Positions 52,912-62,007 of a stretch of 64,000 nucleotides of DNA are shown here, in pieces (position 1 is the stretch's first letter; every line of letters starts with the position of its first letter). A model generated the notes under the pieces. The model saw only the letters and a program-made list of their open reading frames with translations, was not told the DNA's origin and ran no database searches. The translations under genes were made by a program, and so were the position numbers. This DNA comes from Luteimonas viscosa (GTDB lineage Bacteria > Pseudomonadota > Gammaproteobacteria > Xanthomonadales > Xanthomonadaceae), in the NCBI RefSeq assembly GCF_008244685.1, contig NZ_VTFT01000001.1, positions 971,248-1,035,247 on the forward strand. The letters run 5' to 3'.

Positions 52912-53655
52912 TCAGGGCATGTACATGCCGCCGTTGACGTGCAGGGTTTCGCCGGTGATGTAGCCGGCGCCGGGACCGGCGAGGAACGCGACCGCACTGG
53001 CGATGTCCGCGGCCTGGCCGAGGCGGCCGAGCGCGATCTGGCCGACCAGCGCGCTCTTCGCGTCTTCCGGCAGCACCGCGGTCATGTCGGTCTCGATGAA
53101 GCCGGGGGCGACCACGTTCACGGTGACGCCGCGCGAACCGATCTCCTTCGCCAGCGACTTGCTGAACGCGATGATGCCGGCCTTGGCCGCGGCGTAGTTG
53201 CTCTGCCCGGCGTTGCCGGTGACGCCGACCACCGAGGCGATGCTGATGATGCGGCCCTTGCGCGCCTTCATCATGCCGCGCATCACCGCTTTCGAGGCGC
53301 GGTAGACGCTGGTGAGGTTGGTGTCGAGGATCGCCTGCCAGTCCTCGTCCTTCATCCGCATCAGCAGGTTGTCGCGGGTGATGCCGGCGTTGTTGACCAG
53401 GACCGAGATCGCGCCGACGTCCTTGCCGATCGAATCGACCAGCGCCTCGATCGCGCCGGGCACGGCCACGTCGAGTACGCGCCCATAGCCCCCATGCGTC
53501 GCGAGCCGCGAGCCGATCGCCTGCGCACCGGCTTCCGAGGTGGCGGTGCCGACGACGGTCGCGCCCTGCGCGGCCAGCAGGTCGGCGATCGCGGCCCCGA
53601 TGCCGCGGCTGGCGCCGGTCACCAGCGCGATCTCGCCTTGCAGGGGTTGGGTCAT
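52912..53655 (-). CDS. fabG: FabG, 3-oxoacyl-ACP reductase
   Basis: NADPH-dependent short-chain dehydrogenase, 247 residues. Cofactor motif TGASRGIGAAIA, NNAGITRDNLLMRM with the catalytic Asn, Ser in SIASVVGVTGN, and the YxxxK in NYAAAKAGI. The tail GETLHVNGGMYM is typical of FabG. Start at 53655 follows GGGAGC. It lies 31 bp after fabD. Confidence 0.96.
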   Translation of the reverse strand: MTQPLQGEIALVTGASRGIGAAIADLLAAQGATVVGTATSEAGAQAIGSRLATHGGYGRVLDVAVPGAIEALVDSIGKDVGAISVLVNNAGITRDNLLMRMKDEDWQAILDTNLTSVYRASKAVMRGMMKARKGRIISIASVVGVTGNAGQSNYAAAKAGIIAFSKSLAKEIGSRGVTVNVVAPGFIETDMTAVLPEDAKSALVGQIALGRLGQAADIASAVAFLAGPGAGYITGETLHVNGGMYMP

Positions 53656-53686
53656 GGCAGCTCCCTTTCGTTCGAGCGTTGGAGGA

Positions 53687-54634
53687 TCAGGCGGCCGCCC
53701 AGTCGGCGAGCGCGGACTCGAAGTCGCCGACCCCGCCGATGGAGCGCGCATCCAGGTCCCTGTCGATGCGCCTGGCGAGTCCGGTCAACACCTTGCCCGG
53801 GCCGCACTCGGCGACGCGCGTGGCGCCCCGGGCCGCGAGCGCGCGCACGCAGCCGGTCCACTGCACCGGCAGGTAGAGCTGGCGCACCAGCGCATCCCGG
53901 ATCGCCTGTACGCCCTGGTGCACTTCCGCGTCCACGTTCTGCACGACGGGCAGCACCGGTTCCCGCCAGGCCAGGCCGGCCATCGTTTCCGACAGCCGGT
54001 TCGCGGCCTCGCGCATCATCGGCGTGTGCGAAGGCACGCTGACGGCGAGCTTCACGGTCTTGCGCACGCCCCTTTCCGCGAGCAGCGCCAGCGCGCGCTC
54101 GACCGCTGCGGCATCGCCGCCGATCACGATCTGGCCGGGCGAGTTGTAGTTCGCGGGCACGACCACGTCGCTGTGCGAGGCGGCCTTGCAGACCTCCTCC
54201 ACCAGCGCGTCCTCGGCGCCGATCACGGCGGCCATCGCGCCGGTGCCGGCGGGTGCGGCGTCCTGCATCAGCTGGCCGCGGATGCGCACCAGATGGGCGC
54301 CGTCCTTCAGCGAAAGCGCACCGGCCGCGACCAGCGCCGCATACTCGCCCAGGCTGTGGCCGGCCAGCAGGGCGGGCTGCGCGCCGCCCTTCGCCTGCCA
54401 TGCACGCCACACCGCGACCCCGGCTGCCAGCAGCGCGGGCTGCGTGTACTCGGTACGGTTGAGCTGTTCCTCCGGCCCACCCTGCGACAAGGCCCACAGG
54501 TCGACGCCGGCGCCGCCCGACGCCTCGTCGAATGTCTCGCGCACGACGCGATGCAGTTCCGAGAGTTCCGCGAGCATGCCCACCGACTGCGAGCCCTGCC
54601 CCGGGAACACGAACGCGAGTTGCGGATCGGTCAC
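53687..54634 (-). CDS. fabD: FabD, malonyl-CoA:ACP transacylase
   Basis: Loads malonyl groups onto ACP. The 315-residue product (from the GTG at 54634) has FVFPGQGSQSVGML, the catalytic serine Ser94 in GHSLGE, an arginine in VRIRGQLMQDA, and the histidine in SVPSHTPMM. An ATG at 54676 would add 14 residues; I prefer the GTG because relatives begin right before LAFVFPGQGSQ. fabH lies 366 bp upstream, beyond a repeat. Confidence 0.94.
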   Translation of the reverse strand: MTDPQLAFVFPGQGSQSVGMLAELSELHRVVRETFDEASGGAGVDLWALSQGGPEEQLNRTEYTQPALLAAGVAVWRAWQAKGGAQPALLAGHSLGEYAALVAAGALSLKDGAHLVRIRGQLMQDAAPAGTGAMAAVIGAEDALVEEVCKAASHSDVVVPANYNSPGQIVIGGDAAAVERALALLAERGVRKTVKLAVSVPSHTPMMREAANRLSETMAGLAWREPVLPVVQNVDAEVHQGVQAIRDALVRQLYLPVQWTGCVRALAARGATRVAECGPGKVLTGLARRIDRDLDARSIGGVGDFESALADWAAA

Positions 54635-55000
54635 GCCGGCTTCCGGAGGAAAAACAGGGCGCGATGATACGGGCAAAGTGCGGGCCTCGTCTGTACCGGG
54701 GCGTATGCCGCGCGGGGATGATCCCTGGAAACCCGGCGTCGCTTGGGGCCGTCGCCGAACCCCGGGCGTTTCCCTCCAGGGTTGTCCTGGCGGGCCTGCC
54801 GGCAGCGCACCCTCCTCTTCTTACATCGGCGCATCCCATTTGTCATTCCGACTGCAGGGAGAAATCCCGGGGCAGCAGTCCGCAATGGCGACGGCAGGAT
54901 TTCTCCCTGCGGTCGAAATGACAGTGGAAGCCGGATCGAAACGGGAAGTGGCGATGACCCATACCCGCGCGCGCCTGCCGGCGCGCCCGCAGGTACAGGA
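54635..55000. repeat. fabH-fabD gap with a 27-bp inverted repeat
   Basis: Arms 54841-54867 and 54897-54923 pair over 27 bp, with only two imperfect positions, around a 29-nt loop. The arm begins TGTCATT and contains GCAGGGAGAAATCC. The shape and words match a repeat family I know from xanthomonads and other bacteria (a REP-like or small inverted-repeat element). No gene in these 366 bp. Promoter or processing signals for fabD may be nearby. Confidence 0.8.
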
Positions 55001-55984
55001 TCAGTAGCGCAGCAGCGCCGAGCCCCAGGTGAAGCCGCCGCCGAAGGCTTCGAGCAGGAGCAGCTGGCCGCGCTGGACCTTGCCCGAGCGCACCGCCTCG
55101 TCGAGCGCCAGCGGGACCGAGCCCGAGGACGTGTTGCCGTGTTTGTCGACGGTGACAATCACGCGCTCCATCGGCATGTCCAGCCGCTTCGCGGTCGCCT
55201 CGATGATGCGCAGGTTGGCCTGGTGCGGGATCAGCCAGTCGATGTCGTGGCGGTCCAGGCCGTTGGCCTCGAGCGTTTCCTCGACCACCGAATCGAGCGC
55301 CTTGACCGCGTACTTGAACACTTCGCTGCCGGACATGCGGATGCGCACGCCGGCGTTCTTCTCGCTGGTGTCGAACCCCACCGACACGCCGACCGGGTTC
55401 CACAGCAGTTCCTTCTTGCCGCCATCGGCATGCAGGTGGGTGCTGAGGATGCCGGTCTCGGCGTCGGCCTTGAGCACCACCGCGCCGGCGCCGTCGCCGA
55501 ACAGCACGCAGGTCTCGCGCTCGGTCCAGTCGACCATGCGGGTCAGGGTTTCGGACCCGACGACGAGCACGGTCTTCGCATCGCCGCAGCGGATGAACTT
55601 GTCGGCGACCGACAGCGCGTACAGGAAGCCCGAGCACGCGGCGTTGACGTCGAACGCGCCGCAGCCGGCGATGCCCAGCCGCTGCTGCAGCAGGCAGGCC
55701 GACGACGGGAAGATCAGGTCGGGCGTGGTGGTGCCGAGGACGATCAGGTCGATCTCCTCCGCCGCCACGCCGGCCGCCTCCATCGCTCGCAACGAGGCCT
55801 GCAGCGCGAGGTCCACCGTGGTCTCGCCTTCGGCGGCGATGTGGCGTTCGCGGATGCCGGTGCGCGACGCGATCCATTCGTCGCTGGTGTCGACGATCTT
55901 CGACAGGTCGTCGTTGGTCAGCACCTTGGAGGGCAGGTAGCTGCCGGTACCGGCGATACGGGAAAAGATACGCTCGCTGCTCAT
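55001..55984 (-). CDS. fabH: FabH, 3-oxoacyl-ACP synthase III
   Basis: Starts fatty-acid synthesis by joining acetyl-CoA and malonyl-ACP. The 327-residue protein has Cys117 in [12 protein letters not shown], the histidine in [13 protein letters not shown], and the asparagine in [18 protein letters not shown] 55984 gives [18 protein letters not shown]; the longer frame beyond is not conserved. rpmF is 115 bp upstream; the plsX gene that normally lies between them is absent. Confidence 0.96.
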   Translation of the reverse strand: MSSERIFSRIAGTGSYLPSKVLTNDDLSKIVDTSDEWIASRTGIRERHIAAEGETTVDLALQASLRAMEAAGVAAEEIDLIVLGTTTPDLIFPSSACLLQQRLGIAGCGAFDVNAACSGFLYALSVADKFIRCGDAKTVLVVGSETLTRMVDWTERETCVLFGDGAGAVVLKADAETGILSTHLHADGGKKELLWNPVGVSVGFDTSEKNAGVRIRMSGSEVFKYAVKALDSVVEETLEANGLDRHDIDWLIPHQANLRIIEATAKRLDMPMERVIVTVDKHGNTSSGSVPLALDEAVRSGKVQRGQLLLLEAFGGGFTWGSALLRY

Positions 55985-56098
55985 CTCGGGGACGGCCCTC
56001 GGATCGATGCTGGCGGCCTCCATGCCGCGATGTCGCCGCAGCGCGGGCGCCGTCGGCATGCCGATGTCCACCGGGCCCGCACGCGGGCCCGGGACGGG

Positions 56099-56293
56099 TC
56101 AGTCTTCCTCGACGACCTTGACCTTCGGCTGGATCACCTGCTTGCCGCGGTAGTAGCCATCGGCAGTGATGTGGTGGCGCAGGTGGGTTTCGCCCGAGGT
56201 CGGGTCGGTGGCGAGCTGCTTGGCCGTGAGGGCGTCGTGGGAACGACGCATGCCACGACGGGACGGGGTGACGCGGGACTTCTGCACAGCCAT
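56099..56293 (-). CDS. rpmF: Ribosomal protein L32
   Basis: Small 50S subunit protein, 64 residues, highly basic in the first half: [22 protein letters not shown]. It has no zinc-binding cysteine pair, so it is the C-minus type of L32. It follows yceD by 79 bp, the standard yceD-rpmF pair. Confidence 0.97.
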   Translation of the reverse strand: MAVQKSRVTPSRRGMRRSHDALTAKQLATDPTSGETHLRHHITADGYYRGKQVIQPKVKVVEED

Positions 56294-56372
56294 GGGATTG
56301 CTCCAGGAACGATTCGGTTGTTGCGACTGCTCGGATCCGCCATGAAGGCGCGGAACGCGACGATTCTGTTGT

Positions 56373-56882
56373 TCAACTCTGCTTCTTCAGCGCGGCCAGC
56401 CCGGCGAAGGGATTGGCACGCACCTCTTCTTCCGCGGACACCGGCCAGTCGCGCTCGACCGCTTCCGAGCCCGGCTTCACCGGCACCACCGGGATGGCGA
56501 GGATCAACTCGTCCTCCACCAGGTCCAGCGGCCGCAGCACGCCGTCCTGCGGCACCAGCAGCGGCTCGTAGCCGGGCGGCAACCCGGCCTCGTCCGCCTC
56601 GTCGCGGATCAGGCCCAGCCGCTGCACCGTACGCACCGGGAACAGGAACCGCTGCAGGGTGCGCTGGCATTGCAGCGGCAACTCCGCATCGATCCTCAGT
56701 TCCAGGTACGGGACCTGCATGGTGTCGCGATCGAACCCGAGCGCGAAGACCACCTCACCCCCGGCTTCGGACAGCGCGTCGCGCAACCTCGGCAGCGCGG
56801 ACAACGCGACCCGGCCTTCGAATTCCCGCCGCGCGGCAACCATTCGCCAGGCGTCCAGGATCTCGGGCATTTCCGCGGACAT
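56373..56882 (-). CDS. yceD: YceD family protein (DUF177), 23S rRNA accumulation protein
   Basis: Protein of 169 residues, acidic, with [16 protein letters not shown] in the DUF177 region and the C-terminal [10 protein letters not shown] tail typical of the family. E. coli YceD affects 23S rRNA accumulation. It lies directly before rpmF, as in most bacteria. The start at 56882 is chosen because it gives [14 protein letters not shown]. Confidence 0.93.
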   Translation of the reverse strand: MSAEMPEILDAWRMVAARREFEGRVALSALPRLRDALSEAGGEVVFALGFDRDTMQVPYLELRIDAELPLQCQRTLQRFLFPVRTVQRLGLIRDEADEAGLPPGYEPLLVPQDGVLRPLDLVEDELILAIPVVPVKPGSEAVERDWPVSAEEEVRANPFAGLAALKKQS

Positions 56883-57015
56883 AAGCCGCTGAATTTTAAG
56901 GATGCCGGGCGCCCCTGTCAAACCGGGCGCGGATCGCCAACCCCCTGAAGCGGCAGGGAATTTGCCCCGGCTGTCGGCCCACGGCAGACTGCACCCCCGC
57001 ACCGGGAGCGCCATT

Positions 57016-57375
57016 GTGACCCTGTTCGTCCTTTCCCTGCTGCTGGTCGCGGTCGTGTTCGGGCTGTCGTTGTGGCTCCGCCGCCGTGGCGGGCGCCGCA
57101 ACCGGGCGATGGCGCAGCTGCTCGATTCGGCCGATGCGCTGGAGGACCGGCTGCGGGCCGCGCGCTCCGAGATCGAGGCCATCGCCGGCGACGAGGAGAA
57201 CCCGGTGCGCGAAGCGATGCAGGAAATGCTGCGGCAACGCCTGTGGTTGCAGTTGCACGGCCGCGAGGCGTCGCTGGAGCAGCTCGATACGGTGCGCGCG
57301 TCGATCGACGCGGCCCGCGGCAACATCGAGACGCAACTGCTGCAGATCGAACGCGCGCGCGCGTCGCTTCACTGA
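57016..57375 (+). CDS. Small single-pass membrane protein with coiled coil
   Basis: Predicted 119-residue protein with one N-terminal helix (about 3-19) followed by an Arg-rich stretch and a charged helical region (about 35-119) likely to form a coiled coil. Its family was not recognised. The GTG at 57016 has GGGAG eight bases upstream and begins the membrane helix; an ATG at 56902 would add 38 residues of unlikely sequence. It is followed by maf in the same direction, 17 bp away. It is divergent from yceD with 133 bp between starts. Confidence 0.65.
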   Translation: MTLFVLSLLLVAVVFGLSLWLRRRGGRRNRAMAQLLDSADALEDRLRAARSEIEAIAGDEENPVREAMQEMLRQRLWLQLHGREASLEQLDTVRASIDAARGNIETQLLQIERARASLH

Positions 57376-57392
57376 CCGGGCGCCGGGACCGC

Positions 57393-57968
57393 ATGCATCG
57401 GCTCGTCCTCGCCTCCACCTCGCGCTACCGGGCGGAGCTGCTCGCGCGCCTGCGCCTGGCGTTCGACAGCGCGAACCCCGACGTCGACGAGCGGCCGTTG
57501 CCCGGCGAAGCGCCCGGATCGCTGGCGCTGCGCCTGGCGGGGACCAAGGCCGAGGCGGTCGCGGCGCGGCGCCCGGATGCGGTGGTGATCGGTTCCGACC
57601 AGGTCGCCAGCTGCGACGGCCAGGTGCTCGGCAAGCCCGCGACGCGCGAGGCGGCGATCGCCCAGTTGCAGGCGATGTCCGGCCGCGAGGCGGTGTTCCT
57701 GACCGCAGTGGCGGTCACCGGGCCCGGCAGCCCCGTCGCCCATGCGCTGGACACCACCACCGTCCGCTTCCGCCCGCTGGCGGACGACGACATCGCGCGC
57801 TACATCGAACTCGAGCAGCCGCTCGATTGCGCGGGCAGCTTCAAGTGCGAGGGACTCGGGATCGCGCTGTTCGACGCGATCGAATCGCGCGATCCGACCG
57901 CCCTGGTCGGCCTGCCGCTGATCGCGACCGCGCGCCTGCTGCGGGCACGCGGCTTCGCCGTTCCCTGA
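57393..57968 (+). CDS. maf: Maf family nucleotide pyrophosphatase (YceF type)
   Basis: House-cleaning pyrophosphatase that hydrolyses modified NTPs; YceF-type enzymes prefer 7-methyl-GTP. The 191-residue protein has LASTSRYRAELL, the DVDERP loop, VVIGSDQV with the catalytic Asp, and GSFKCEGLGIALF. It is divergent from and close to yceD-rpmF, which is where E. coli has yceF. Followed by the convergent GT39 gene 14 bp away. Confidence 0.93.
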   Translation: MHRLVLASTSRYRAELLARLRLAFDSANPDVDERPLPGEAPGSLALRLAGTKAEAVAARRPDAVVIGSDQVASCDGQVLGKPATREAAIAQLQAMSGREAVFLTAVAVTGPGSPVAHALDTTTVRFRPLADDDIARYIELEQPLDCAGSFKCEGLGIALFDAIESRDPTALVGLPLIATARLLRARGFAVP

Positions 57969-57982
57969 GGCCGCCCCGGCAT

Positions 57983-59860
57983 TCAGTCCACGGGCTCGAC
58001 CCGGACCGGGATCTCGCTCCAGTCCTCCACGCTGCCGTCCTCCCCGTGCAGGCGCAGCCCCAGCCAGCGCAGTCCGGGCGCGATCGCGTCGCCTTCGAGC
58101 TTCGCGCGGAAGCCCACCGCCGGATGCCGCGGGTCCGTGGAAATCTCCCAGTAGGCCGCCGTTCCCGGGCTGGGCAGCCCGTACTCGGCCATGGCCGCCG
58201 CGCCCCCGTCGACCAGCACCTCGACCTTCGACAGGCCCACACCATCCTTGAACGCCCAGCCGACCACTTCGACATCGCCCGAGACGGTGCCGCCGGACCG
58301 CGGGGTGTCGATCCATGCCATCGCCGGCGTGACGCAAGCGCGCGCGTCCTCGTCCGCGTCCGCCCTGCGCGCGCGCGGCAATCCCTCCGGCCACGCCAGC
58401 AGCACGAAGCGCTGCCGGCCATGGTCGACGTTGAGCACGCGCGGCGCGGGCAGCGGACCGAGCATCCGGCACAGCGCGTGGTAGCGCGCCAGCAGCCCGC
58501 GGTACGGCACGTCGCTGGCGCCGACCACCAGCAGCAGCGGCGCGCCGGCCAGCGCCTCGCGGGAAGTGACTTCCAGCCCCCACAACTGCAACTGGGGCGC
58601 ACGCCCGTGCGCGCGGTTGAGCGGGTGGTCCAGCACCGGGATGTCGGTCTCGCCGAGCGCGAACCCCAGTTCCGCGCCGATCTTGAAGTTGTCGGCCACC
58701 AGCCGGGTATCGGCGGGAAGCTCCGCGCGGACGCGACGCACCTCGTCGGCCAGCACGTTCCAGCCCGCGAAGTTCGACGGATACCACTTCAGCGCGGCCG
58801 CACGCGCGCGCAGTTCGGGCATGGAGACCGCGACGTGGTAGCCCAGCACCGCCACCAGCCCGAGCGCCGCCAGCGACCAGGTCGAGACGCGCAGCCACTT
58901 CGACCATCCGGCGATCGTCGCCGGGAGCAGCGGCAGCAGGGCGACATAGCCCGGCAGCGGCCAGTGGAAGCTGACCCGTTCGGTATCGGCGAAGAAGCCG
59001 AGCCCGAAGAAGCCGACGATGACCACTGCCCCGCTGATCGCCAGCAGTTGCAGCGCCGGATTGTCGGCGCGGCGGAACTTCCAGGCCGCACACAGCAGTG
59101 CCGCGAACAGCAGCGGCGTCACCAGGATCGCCTGGATGCCGAGGAAGGTGATGCCCTCCCAGTGCAGGGTCCAGGGGTGGCGGTCCACCAGTTGGAAGCG
59201 CAGGCCGGCCTCCGCATTCTCGATGTTCCAGGCCAGCAGCGGCATCCACGCCGCCGCACCGAAGGCGACGGCGATGATGACGCGCGGATCGCGCAGCAGC
59301 CCGCGTCCCCGTGCGATCAGCAGCAACGCGACGAAGCCGGCGCCGATCGCGGCGATGAAGCGGTAGTGGCTCAGCGCGCCTATCGCCAGGGCGAACGCCA
59401 GCTGCACGGCGTTGGCGTGGGTCACGCCACGCAACATCCGCGTCAGCGCATCCAGGCAGAGCAGCGTCGCCAGCGCCAGCAGCACGTCGGGCAGGGCCAT
59501 CACGCCGAGCATGCCGAACAGCGGAAGCACCAGCGCGGCGCAGCCGGCGATCCAGGCCTGGCGCTCGTCGAATTCGCGCCGGCCGATCGCCACCACCAGC
59601 CACGGCAGCAGGGCCGACACCAGCAGGAACAGCGATCTCGCGGCGAGCACGCCATCGCCGAAAAGTTCGCCGCCCAGCCGGATCGACCACGCGGTGAGAC
59701 CGGGCAGGTCGGAGTAGGCCCAGGCCAGGTGGCGGCCTTCCTGCCAGTAGAACGCCTCGTCGACGAACAGCGGCAGGCGCGCGGCCACCACCAGCTTGAC
59801 CAGCACGACCGCCGACCAGAGCGTGATGAATGCCGCACGCATGCCGTCCCGTTCCCGCAT
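57983..59860 (-). CDS. GT39-type membrane glycosyltransferase
   Basis: Integral membrane glycosyltransferase of 625 residues with the ArnT/PMT_2 pattern. An acidic pair in the first loop (LFVDEAFYWQEGRHLAWAYSDLPGL) probably holds the catalytic aspartate. About ten membrane helices fill about residues 10-350. A soluble part with an unusual C-terminal beta-sandwich (about 500-625) follows: GGTVSGDVEVVGWAFKDGVG... and DVVGWA-like repeats. Such enzymes use polyprenyl-phosphate sugars to modify lipid A, proteins or glycolipids. Start at 59860 or at 59842; I took the longer. It is divergent from moxR with 48 bp between starts. Confidence 0.82.
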   Translation of the reverse strand: MRERDGMRAAFITLWSAVVLVKLVVAARLPLFVDEAFYWQEGRHLAWAYSDLPGLTAWSIRLGGELFGDGVLAARSLFLLVSALLPWLVVAIGRREFDERQAWIAGCAALVLPLFGMLGVMALPDVLLALATLLCLDALTRMLRGVTHANAVQLAFALAIGALSHYRFIAAIGAGFVALLLIARGRGLLRDPRVIIAVAFGAAAWMPLLAWNIENAEAGLRFQLVDRHPWTLHWEGITFLGIQAILVTPLLFAALLCAAWKFRRADNPALQLLAISGAVVIVGFFGLGFFADTERVSFHWPLPGYVALLPLLPATIAGWSKWLRVSTWSLAALGLVAVLGYHVAVSMPELRARAAALKWYPSNFAGWNVLADEVRRVRAELPADTRLVADNFKIGAELGFALGETDIPVLDHPLNRAHGRAPQLQLWGLEVTSREALAGAPLLLVVGASDVPYRGLLARYHALCRMLGPLPAPRVLNVDHGRQRFVLLAWPEGLPRARRADADEDARACVTPAMAWIDTPRSGGTVSGDVEVVGWAFKDGVGLSKVEVLVDGGAAAMAEYGLPSPGTAAYWEISTDPRHPAVGFRAKLEGDAIAPGLRWLGLRLHGEDGSVEDWSEIPVRVEPVD

Positions 59861-59908
59861 TGCTACGCAACCCCGCTACACTCGAATCCGTATCGAAAGG
59901 AGTGCGCC

Positions 59909-60862
59909 GTGCCCGCCGCCATCCACGAACCGGCCATGCTAACCGACCGCGATCAAGACGCGTTGACGGCAGCGCAGGCGCAGGTCAACCGGTTCGTGCT
60001 CGGCAAGGCGCACGAGGTGCGGCTGGCGTTCGTCGCTTTGCTGTCGGATGGGCACCTGCTGATCGAGGACCTGCCGGGCCTCGGCAAGACCACGCTTGCG
60101 CACGCGCTCGCCGCGACCCTCGGGCTGGGCTTCCAGCGCGTGCAGTTCACCTCCGACCTGCTGCCCTCGGACATCGTCGGCGTGTCGATCTTCGACGCGC
60201 AGGCGCGGCGGTTCGAATTCCACCCGGGTCCGGTGTTCGCCAACGTCCTTCTGGCAGACGAGATCAACCGTGCACCGCCCCGCACCCAGAGCGCGCTGCT
60301 CGAGGCGATGGCCGAGCACCAGGTGACGGTCGACGGCACCACCCACCGCCTGCCCGAGCCGTTCTTCGTCATCGCCACCCAGAACCCGGTGGACCTGTCG
60401 GGCACCTACCCGTTGCCCGACTCGCAGCTCGACCGCTTCCTGCTGCGGCTCACCCTGGGCTACCCCCATGAGGAAGCCGAGCGCGCGCTGCTGTCGGGCG
60501 AGGACCGGCGCGAGCTGATCGCACAGGCCATGCCCACGCTCGGCGCCGAGGACGTGCTGCGCCTGCGCCGCGCGGTGGCCGGCGTACACGCCGGCGAACC
60601 ACTGATCGCCTACGTGCAGGCCCTGCTGGGCCGGAGTCGCCATGCCGCCGGGGTCCGGGTCGGGCTCTCGCCGCGCGCGGGCATCGCGCTGCTGCGCGCA
60701 TCGCGCGCCTACGCGATGCTGCAGGGTCGCAACCACGTGCTGCCCGAAGACGTGCAGGCGCTGTTCGGCCCGGTCGCCGCGCACCGGCTGGTCCCGGGCA
60801 GCGAGGCCGGGGACGGCGCTGCGCTGGCCGAATCGATCCTGCGCGGCGTACCGGTCGACTAG
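59909..60862 (+). CDS. MoxR-type AAA ATPase
   Basis: Chaperone-like ATPase of 317 residues. Walker A DLPGLGKTTLAHAL (about 50-63), Walker B LLADEINRAPP, sensor 1 FFVIATQNP, and GTYPLPDSQLDRFLL. The GTG at 59909 is preceded by a perfect AAAGGAG at six bases, which settles the start; reading further upstream is antisense to the GT39 gene. MoxR proteins act with a VWA protein and a DUF58 protein on a membrane target; here DUF58 and transglutaminase genes follow, but no VWA gene is next to it. The VWA lipoprotein at 5816 is a different type. Confidence 0.93.
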   Translation: MPAAIHEPAMLTDRDQDALTAAQAQVNRFVLGKAHEVRLAFVALLSDGHLLIEDLPGLGKTTLAHALAATLGLGFQRVQFTSDLLPSDIVGVSIFDAQARRFEFHPGPVFANVLLADEINRAPPRTQSALLEAMAEHQVTVDGTTHRLPEPFFVIATQNPVDLSGTYPLPDSQLDRFLLRLTLGYPHEEAERALLSGEDRRELIAQAMPTLGAEDVLRLRRAVAGVHAGEPLIAYVQALLGRSRHAAGVRVGLSPRAGIALLRASRAYAMLQGRNHVLPEDVQALFGPVAAHRLVPGSEAGDGAALAESILRGVPVD

Positions 60863-61035
60863 GCCGCGTCGATGGCGACGTTCCCTGCCGACGCGATCGT
60901 GCATGCGCGTCCGCCGCAGTGGCGGCAGCGCCCCGCACCGCTTCGCGGGGCCGGGGGGTCGACGCCCCGGCGCGACGCCCACGCCAAACCGATCGATACG
61001 GCGAGGCCGGCGGCCCTCGCCGCATCCGGACGCTG

Positions 61036-62007
61036 ATGCCGGGCAGGCTGCAGCAACGCCTGCGCGCGCGTTTCGATGCGTGGGTCCGCAGGCGCACCCC
61101 ACGGTCGCTGCCGGTGCGCTTCGACCGGCACCGGATCTACGTGCTGCCCACGCGATTCGGTGCGTTCTTCGCGATCCTGCTGCTCACCATGGGCGTGGGC
61201 GCGCTCAACTACAACAACAATCCCGCGCTGCTGCTGTGCCTGCTGCTCGCCGGTGCCGCGGTGGCCAGCCTGCTGCACGCGCAGCTCCAGCTCACCGGGC
61301 TGGAGATCCACGCCATCGGCGCCGAGCCGGTCGCCGCCGGGACGCCGCTGCAGCTGCGGGTCCATGCACGCGCACCGGCCGGCCGCGCGCGGCGCGGCCT
61401 GCGCGTCGACTGCGGCGCCGCGTCGGGCGTACTGTCGCTGGACGGGGGCGCAGGCGAAGCGGTGCTTTCGCTGCCCACCTCCCGGCGCGGCTGGCTTGCG
61501 CCCGAACGACTGCGTATTTCCACCACGCGTCCGCTCGGCCTCGCCCGCGCATGGGCCTATGCCTGGGCCGAGATGCCGTTGCTGGTCTACCCGGCCCCGG
61601 AGGCCGGCAGCCCCCCGCTACCGCAGGGGCGGGGCGACGGCCAGCACTCGCGCCTGGATCCGGCCGGCGACGACGTCCACCACCTGCGCGACTGGCGCCG
61701 CGGCGACAGCCGCCGCGCGGTGGCGTGGAAGGCTTCGGCGCGCCGCGATGCGTTGCTCGTACGCGAGTTCGAACAGCCGCTGGGTGCCGACGTCCTGCTG
61801 GAGTGGAGCGCCCTGTCCGCGCTGGCCCACGAGGACCGGATCCGCCGGCTGGCCGGCTGGATCGACGCGGCCGAACGCGAGGCGCGGCGCTACAGCCTGC
61901 TGCTGCCGGACCACGCGGCGCTCGGTCCCGGTACCGGACCCGCGCATCGCCACGCCTGCCTGCGTGTGCTGGCGCTGATGCCCGGAGAAGCCGATGGCAC
62001 GCGTTGA
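61036..62007 (+). CDS. DUF58 family membrane protein
   Basis: Protein of 323 residues with two membrane helices near 38-75 and a C-terminal DUF58 domain with the hallmark GDSRRAVAWKASARRDALLVREFEQ. DUF58 proteins occur with MoxR and transglutaminase-like proteins in envelope systems of unknown detail. The ATG at 61036 begins just before the first helix. The gap of 173 bp after moxR is poor in features. It overlaps the next gene by 14 bp. Confidence 0.88.
   Translation: MPGRLQQRLRARFDAWVRRRTPRSLPVRFDRHRIYVLPTRFGAFFAILLLTMGVGALNYNNNPALLLCLLLAGAAVASLLHAQLQLTGLEIHAIGAEPVAAGTPLQLRVHARAPAGRARRGLRVDCGAASGVLSLDGGAGEAVLSLPTSRRGWLAPERLRISTTRPLGLARAWAYAWAEMPLLVYPAPEAGSPPLPQGRGDGQHSRLDPAGDDVHHLRDWRRGDSRRAVAWKASARRDALLVREFEQPLGADVLLEWSALSALAHEDRIRRLAGWIDAAEREARRYSLLLPDHAALGPGTGPAHRHACLRVLALMPGEADGTR

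Noticed and set aside
57086-59908. A very long plus-strand open frame running into the MoxR gene.
   Set aside because: Most of it is antisense to the GT39 glycosyltransferase gene and its residues are low-complexity. The GTG at 59909 with a perfect ribosome binding site is the true start.
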